Assembly: GCA_964592235.1 (NCBI GenBank)
Contig: CAZQCF010000014.1
Coordinates: 27,750 to 91,749, forward strand
Source: PLA3 sp964592235
Lineage (GTDB): Bacteria > Planctomycetota > Phycisphaerae > UBA1845 > UTPLA1
DNA length: 64,000 bases
Reading direction: 5' to 3'
Below are positions 59,281-64,000 of the stretch, one piece after another (the first letter of the stretch is position 1; each line of letters opens with the position of its first letter). The position numbers and the translations under genes were made by a program. Below the pieces are notes generated by a model. That model ran no database searches, was not told the origin of the DNA, and worked only from the letters and a program-made list of their open reading frames with translations.

Positions 59281-61089
59281 TTATTGCGGCGCGCCGGCCA
59301 GCGTCACGTTGAAAGTCGTCAGGCGGCTAAGCGGATCCTCGAGGAAGTGTACCTGCACGGCGTGCGGACCGGGGCTGACGCGACGAAGCTGGAGCACCAG
59401 TGGGATCGGCGTCGTCTTGCCCGGCTCCAACGTCAGCGGCAAGCGCGGCACGGCCTTGCGGTCGGGGTGCAGTTCGCCGCCGTTGACGCGGATGATTGGC
59501 CAGCAGGTGATGGTGGACTTGGCTCGATTGGTCAGATTGAGTGTGACCTTCTCCGGACAAGCGAAGTAGCTCAAGCCGAATTGGGTCGACTTGGGTGAGA
59601 ACGACCACTCGCGCGGGCCTTCAAACGCCACATCGATCGGCAGAGCGGGGGGCACGTCGTCGGCATTGATTGAGGCAAGCACGCGCACCGCGCCCTTATC
59701 GGGAACGTCCAGCACCACGTCGCAAGCCCAGTAATCGCCCGTGTCGAATAGGTTCGCGACGCGACCCGGCTCGATGGTCGGCTTGGCGTTGCCCTTCTTG
59801 GCGACACGCAGCCAGACGTGGGCGTTGTCGAAACCCTGGTTGAGGGCGTTCTGAATCGTGACGCCGACGCGCGCGGCGCTGCCGTCGTTGGGCGCGTCGA
59901 AGAACGTGCGCAATCGCCCGCTGGGAATCGAGTGCTGGAGCTTCTCGGCCGCGTTATCGTCGGGATAAGTAAATGCAAGTTGATCCCCCTTGACCTCGAT
60001 GACGCGATAGTGGCTGATGCCCGTGGCGCGGTCACGCAGAGACGTGCTGGATTGATGCGTGCGGACGAAGTGCAGATTCGGCACGCCCTTCACGCGGTCT
60101 GCGAATTCCTTGAAGTCCCAGTCGGTCGAGCCGCCGGTGAGGAACAGGCGAATCTTGTTCTCTTCGATGAAGGTTTCCAGATTTCCGTTGGCCCGCCAGA
60201 TATCCAGCAGCGCCAGCTCGTCGCTGTTGGTGCAGAGGAAGGTCAGCTTCTTGTTCTTGTTGCGCCGCAGATCGTTCTCGATCCATTGCAACTGGGAAAA
60301 ATCCTGATCGATGGGGCTGCCGGGGTGGTCCAGCAGCAGCAACCCGTGATACGCCCCGTAGTCGATGGTGCCGATGGGGCGGCTGGCGACGTATTGCGTA
60401 AAGCTTTCCTGGTGGTCGTGCTGGCCGCAGAGCATGAAGACCGGCGCATTGAACTGCTGGAAGTAGTTGAGCACGGCACGCCAGCTCGTCGCGTCGTCGC
60501 GCGCCCGCGCCCACTCGGTATAGTCACCGGTCGCGATGATGAACTCCGGCGCGAGGAGGTTGATTTCACGAGGCAAAGTGTCGTCAAAGGCCGGCGCGGT
60601 CAGATCGCCGATGTTCATGTTTGAGAGGTGCACAAAGCGGAACTCGGTCTTGAACGTGTCAACGATTTTCACGCTGCGGCGCGAGTAGAAGTTTCCGCCG
60701 GGGGCAGCCAGCTCGAGGTCGTACAACCCCGGCGTCGCCTCGGCGGGCACCATCAGCACCATGCTGCAGTATTCGTCGTTATACGACGGCGGCGTCGTGG
60801 CCTTGAGGGGCACGCGCACGGTCGGTTCCATCGCATGGCGAAGGAGGAAACGCACGTCACCATGCACCTGCGGACCGCGTTGCATGACGAAGTAGAACGT
60901 TTCTCCGGGCGTGATGAAGATCGGTCGCCCCTGCGATGGTTCGCGGATGACGGTCGTGGAATCGGCGAGGGCCGGGCCGGACTTCGCCGAGTCCGGTCGC
61001 GGCGGCTCCGCCTGAATGCCTGCGGATGACACCGCCAAGGTCAAGATCGCGCCACCGAGGTTCCGCATGAAGGAAATGTGAAGGTTCAT
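59281..61089 (-). CDS. Secreted metallophosphoesterase-like protein with degenerate metal site
   Basis: A 602-residue exported protein (signal residues 1-27). After an Ig-like N-terminal domain (about 50-145) comes a calcineurin-type phosphoesterase fold from 150 to 400. The metal-binding motifs are largely altered: DxH is LSNMN (155-159), GDxxD is GDYTE (188-192), GNHD is GQHD (222-225), and the GHxH area is GGSTD (319-323). The C-terminal third is beta-rich. Catalysis by the usual two-metal mechanism is doubtful. ATG 61089 is the start of the signal peptide; it follows a GGACC purine patch. Confidence 0.75.
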   Translation of the reverse strand: MNLHISFMRNLGGAILTLAVSSAGIQAEPPRPDSAKSGPALADSTTVIREPSQGRPIFITPGETFYFVMQRGPQVHGDVRFLLRHAMEPTVRVPLKATTPPSYNDEYCSMVLMVPAEATPGLYDLELAAPGGNFYSRRSVKIVDTFKTEFRFVHLSNMNIGDLTAPAFDDTLPREINLLAPEFIIATGDYTEWARARDDATSWRAVLNYFQQFNAPVFMLCGQHDHQESFTQYVASRPIGTIDYGAYHGLLLLDHPGSPIDQDFSQLQWIENDLRRNKNKKLTFLCTNSDELALLDIWRANGNLETFIEENKIRLFLTGGSTDWDFKEFADRVKGVPNLHFVRTHQSSTSLRDRATGISHYRVIEVKGDQLAFTYPDDNAAEKLQHSIPSGRLRTFFDAPNDGSAARVGVTIQNALNQGFDNAHVWLRVAKKGNAKPTIEPGRVANLFDTGDYWACDVVLDVPDKGAVRVLASINADDVPPALPIDVAFEGPREWSFSPKSTQFGLSYFACPEKVTLNLTNRAKSTITCWPIIRVNGGELHPDRKAVPRLPLTLEPGKTTPIPLVLQLRRVSPGPHAVQVHFLEDPLSRLTTFNVTLAGAPQ

Positions 61090-61133
61090 GATCGGGGGTC
61101 CCTCAAGAATTTGTTGCTCGCCTGATTTTTTCA

Positions 61134-61161
61134 TTGTGACGCCAGCCGAGGGCGGTATTAT
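61134..61161 (+). promoter_or_regulatory. Sigma-70-like promoter for the 2-hydroxyacid dehydrogenase-like gene
   Basis: TTGTGA (61134-61139) and TATTAT (61156-61161), 16-base spacer. On the other strand a TATAAT (61162-61157) overlaps it and may serve the divergent phosphoesterase-like gene, though its -35 is not evident. Confidence 0.45.
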
Positions 61162-61243
61162 ACGGATTCGACGGGAAAGGGCCATTCTTGTCTGTGATCG
61201 CCGTCGGAATCGCCGCGACCCCATGTCTTTCGGAGGAACAGAC

Positions 61244-62212
61244 ATGCCGGGCAGCAGGAAATTTCACGTTGTCGTAGCCGAGCCGTTCGACGCGAAGGCC
61301 CTCGCGCGCCTGGAGGAAGTCGCCCGCGTCACGGTGCTGGAGGATTCCGCACCCGAAACGCTCGTGGGCGCGATCGCGGACGCCGACGCGCTCTGCGTCC
61401 GCGGCAAGGCCCACGTCACCGCGCGCGTGATCAACGCCGGCGATCGGCTGAAGGTCATCGCTCGCGCCAGCCCCACGGTGGATCACATCGACCTCCGCGC
61501 CGCCAGCCGCCGAAACATTCACGTGGTCTACGCGCCGCACGTGGCCGTCGCCTCCACTGCCGAGTTCACTCTCGGTCTGATTCTTGCCCTGCACCGCCGT
61601 GTGCCGTTTCTGGACCGCGCCGTGCGCGATGGCGAATTTGAATCGCTGCGCGCCCCCGCCGGCCGCGAACTGGCCCACATGACGCTCGGCCTGCTCGGAC
61701 TCGACCCCGTCGCGCAGCGTCTGGGGCGCATGGTCACCGCCGCCTTTGAGATGCCCGTCATCTATCACGACCCGGCCGGAGCGACGCCGACGGAATTCGC
61801 CGGTCGCGCCGTGAATCTCGACGAACTACTCGCCGAGAGCGACGTATTGAGTCTGCACCTGGGTCTGTCGAACGAGACGCGCGGTATCATCAACGCGCAG
61901 TCACTGGCGAAACTCAAATCCAGCGCACTGCTCGTGAACACGGCGCGCGGCCCGTTGATCGACAGCGCTGCTTTGGCGCAGGCACTGCGCCGCAAGATGA
62001 TCGGTGGCGCGGCGCTGGATGTTTACGATTCCGAGCCGCTCCCGACCGACCATCCGCTGCGTCGCGTGCCCAACTGCATCCTCACGCCGCATGTCGCCGG
62101 GGCCACGCTCGATGCCAGCAGCGAGCGCTTCACCGTCGCCGAGGATGTCGTGCGCGTGTTGCTGGGCCAGCCGCCGGCCTATCCCGTCGCGCTGCCGGAC
62201 GTAAGCGGATGA
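61244..62212 (+). CDS. D-2-hydroxyacid dehydrogenase-like protein with altered NAD motif
   Basis: A 322-residue member of the phosphoglycerate dehydrogenase family. The catalytic triad is kept: Arg235 (VNTARGPLID), Glu264 (DVYDSEP) and His283 (TPHVAGAT). The dinucleotide loop is altered: where the family has GLGxIG, this protein has GLDPVA (152-157), so two glycines are lost. ATG 61244 follows GGAGGA at good spacing. It may use a different cofactor, bind NAD weakly, or be regulatory. Its gene is divergent from the phosphoesterase-like gene. Confidence 0.8.
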   Translation: MPGSRKFHVVVAEPFDAKALARLEEVARVTVLEDSAPETLVGAIADADALCVRGKAHVTARVINAGDRLKVIARASPTVDHIDLRAASRRNIHVVYAPHVAVASTAEFTLGLILALHRRVPFLDRAVRDGEFESLRAPAGRELAHMTLGLLGLDPVAQRLGRMVTAAFEMPVIYHDPAGATPTEFAGRAVNLDELLAESDVLSLHLGLSNETRGIINAQSLAKLKSSALLVNTARGPLIDSAALAQALRRKMIGGAALDVYDSEPLPTDHPLRRVPNCILTPHVAGATLDASSERFTVAEDVVRVLLGQPPAYPVALPDVSG

Positions 62213-62278
62213 TCCGGCGAGATCGGCCGCGGCAGGGGGGTATGTCAGAATATGGCACTCATGAGATTACGATTTCTC

Positions 62279-62311
62279 TTGACATGCAACCGGGGGGGGG
62301 GGGGGTAGAAT
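62279..62311 (+). promoter_or_regulatory. Promoter with a G14 tract in the spacer, candidate phase-variable switch
   Basis: A consensus -35 TTGACA (62279-62284) and a near-consensus -10 TAGAAT (62306-62311) enclose a 21-base spacer, of which bases 62292-62305 are 14 consecutive G. Four fewer G would restore the optimal 17-base spacing. Homopolymers of this length slip during replication. The first gene starts 55 bases after the -10. The exact G count depends on sequencing quality. Confidence 0.7.
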
Positions 62312-62366
62312 CGTCGCTCGTGGTGGTGAAGCCGATTGGCGATTGTCATACTGAAAGGAGCATGGC

Positions 62367-62852
62367 ATGAGACGAGCGATGTGGACGATGGCGGCGGCGG
62401 GCCTGGTGCTGATGGGTTCGGATGGCGCGGTGCGGAGCGATTGCCCGCCGGCGAATCAAGGTTGTACATTGCCTCCGGGTGGTTCTTGGACAGATTGTCT
62501 TTGGGACGCCATGCATGCGCAAACGTGCTCGAGTACTGTGAACCAATCGTGCCGGTGCAAAGACCTTGCGTGCTACGGGTTTCAAGCATCGCCGGCATAC
62601 TCGGGGCAGTACGCGACTCTTTCGGGCGAGCGACCGGAAGGATGTTGCAACGAAATCCAGCACGGTCAATGTCATGTGGCCGAGAGTCGACTTTGTTACT
62701 TTATCAACTGGTGTGAGACGGAAATAGGCCATTCACCGTATTTCTGTACGCAAACCAATCCATGTGTCGAACCAGAAGGGCCGCCCCAGCCACAATATCG
62801 CTTTGAGCTTTGGCTCATGTTCGGAGAAACCTGCTGCTATGACGCACAATGA
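62367..62852 (+). CDS. Small secreted cysteine-rich protein
   Basis: A 161-residue protein with a signal peptide (MRRAMWTMAAAGLVLMGSDG, cut before SDCPP). The mature part has 16 cysteines, including two CC pairs, spaced unevenly, which suggests several disulphides in a compact extracellular fold. ATG 62367 follows AAAGGAG at good spacing. No family is recognised. The gene lies right behind the G14 promoter and overlaps the start of the next gene by 14 bases, so the pair should be switched together. Confidence 0.7.
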   Translation: MRRAMWTMAAAGLVLMGSDGAVRSDCPPANQGCTLPPGGSWTDCLWDAMHAQTCSSTVNQSCRCKDLACYGFQASPAYSGQYATLSGERPEGCCNEIQHGQCHVAESRLCYFINWCETEIGHSPYFCTQTNPCVEPEGPPQPQYRFELWLMFGETCCYDAQ

Positions 62853-64000
62853 GCGTTCAGCTTGTGCCTTCCGGGAGCGATTCCGTTTTCGCCTTGTGGG
62901 GGTGAGTTTGGCGTTTTCAGTGCTGCCATGTACGAGTTGGGGCAATGAAGTTCCGGCTCCGCTCGTCAAGGCGGTCGAATCGAGACTGAAACCCAGAACG
63001 GCGATTCTGAATTACCGATTGACCACACATTATCCTCGTGGCGGGATTCAGGTAGAGCGGATCACAGCCCGATTTGCCGGGGAAAACTTTGAACTGACGG
63101 AATTCGGAGACGACGACGGGGTTGTCGTATTTGATCCCGACAAATCGCCTCTCGGAGTAAGGAACGCATGCCTTCCACAACGCCACGTTGTCGATCGCAC
63201 GAGCCAGCCGCCGATGTGTTGGTCGCACTGGGGGAGTTATGACCACGTGGGGGCGGCTCAAACGGAAAACGGGGCGTTCTTCGTGGACCCCCGCACGATT
63301 GGCCTTTGCCTGCAACCATGTCGAAGGATGTCGTGTCATGACGTGATGAAGGCACATTGGGTACTGAAAGAGCCTGATGAATACTCGCTACGCATGGACG
63401 GTAATCTCATTCGGTTGGCGCGGATAATCGGTGAAACATCCGACGAACCGCCCTGCAAGATCGTGTCGGAGTATGCGATTGATCCACGGATGGATCACGC
63501 GATCGTTTCCATGTCGACCGAGCAGCGCTGTACCGATCAGGCGCCGGACCCCATGACGATTGCACGAAGCGCATACGAACAGATCGACGGCTATTGGTGG
63601 CCGGTTCATTTTGAAAGTGAGAATCTCCGCTCCGGCTATCGGTTTGTGTATCAATTGGAGCACGCCGAGTTTGATCGGCCGGAGCATCCAAAGTCGATTG
63701 GACCCGACGATCTCGGCATGCCGCCCGGTGTGCCGGTATACCACCCGGACTATGTTGACAAGCCCGGCGAGTTGCCCGCTCGCTACCTCGGCGGTGGCAA
63801 GGTCGTATCAAAGTCGGAGTGGGAGTTGATCAAGTCAGATTACGATCTGCACGCCCTTCAGGAATGGATCGAAGCCTGCCGCGCCAAAGGCAGCGGCTAT
63901 TTCCCCGCCTGGTGGGACGACGCATCGGGTCGCTTCGGACTGGAGGGCGTCGAGCACAAGCCGGACGAGTGGGAGGCCTACGTTCGCAGGTGGATTCTGA
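62839..64000 (+). CDS. Secreted protein of unknown function, 3' end cut by window edge
   Basis: The frame opens at ATG 62839, inside the end of the cysteine-rich gene, and stays open to base 64000 (387 codons). The first 30 residues contain a basic start and hydrophobic stretch (RLVGVSLAFSVLPCTSWG), a likely signal peptide. The following region is beta-rich with a paired-cysteine patch (LCLQPCRRMSCHD). It may form a large beta sheet of the LolA/lipoprotein-carrier kind, but no family is certain. Base composition is slightly less GC-rich than the neighbours. Confidence 0.65.
   Translation, partial: MTHNERSACAFRERFRFRLVGVSLAFSVLPCTSWGNEVPAPLVKAVESRLKPRTAILNYRLTTHYPRGGIQVERITARFAGENFELTEFGDDDGVVVFDPDKSPLGVRNACLPQRHVVDRTSQPPMCWSHWGSYDHVGAAQTENGAFFVDPRTIGLCLQPCRRMSCHDVMKAHWVLKEPDEYSLRMDGNLIRLARIIGETSDEPPCKIVSEYAIDPRMDHAIVSMSTEQRCTDQAPDPMTIARSAYEQIDGYWWPVHFESENLRSGYRFVYQLEHAEFDRPEHPKSIGPDDLGMPPGVPVYHPDYVDKPGELPARYLGGGKVVSKSEWELIKSDYDLHALQEWIEACRAKGSGYFPAWWDDASGRFGLEGVEHKPDEWEAYVRRWIL

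Overview
The window is a high-GC, gene-dense bacterial chromosome segment, most consistent with the Planctomycetota. The grounds are a secreted protein with a PEP-CTERM sorting tail, three secreted proteins ending in Planctomycete-style dockerin/EF-hand tails, an LpxC-FabZ fusion within a Gram-negative lipid A operon, separate coaC and coaB genes, ferredoxin-dependent 2-oxoacid oxidoreductases and large TPR proteins. This is an inference from gene content; there is no rRNA in the window.

Left part (1-20.4 kb). On the minus strand lie a KtrB/TrkH potassium channel subunit under an apparent c-di-AMP (ydaO-type) riboswitch, a membrane protein, a YbaK-like deacylase and a 2-oxoacid:ferredoxin oxidoreductase alpha subunit cut by the window edge. 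On the plus strand are a thioesterase, mnmE and a HAD hydrolase. The minus strand then carries an envelope operon read from 15.2 to 6.7 kb: secreted unknown protein, OmpH/Skp, lpxD, lpxC-fabZ, lpxA, a Gfo/Idh/MocA oxidoreductase and a TMTC-like membrane/TPR protein broken by two in-frame stops. Plus-strand genes frr, upp, an acyl-CoA ligase and a PilZ protein follow, facing a lipoprotein metallopeptidase.

Middle (20.5-41.3 kb). This holds a homocysteine-methyltransferase-like protein that has lost all its zinc cysteines, a HEAT-repeat protein behind a strong promoter, a UvrC lacking its HhH tail, a matrixin-like secreted protease, prs, a LacI regulator, tRNA-Leu(CAG), a second 2-oxoacid oxidoreductase (fused gamma-alpha plus beta) with a clear terminator, a beta-helix protein and a WGEN-repeat protein. 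A sugar aminotransferase, a MraY/WecA-like transferase, a YggS homologue and a glycosyltransferase follow.

Right part (41.3-64 kb). This holds an envelope-associated cluster with two tandem TPR paralogues, a PEP-CTERM gene with its own promoter and terminator, the housekeeping run yicC-gmk-rpoZ-coaC-coaB, the run pheA-tpiA-secG, a dockerin protein, larC, a metallophosphoesterase-like protein with eroded metal ligands and a divergent 2-hydroxyacid dehydrogenase relative. The right end carries a pair of secreted-protein genes behind a promoter whose -35/-10 spacer contains a run of 14 G. That is a textbook layout for phase variation and the most striking signal in the window. No CRISPR array, insertion sequence or prophage was seen.
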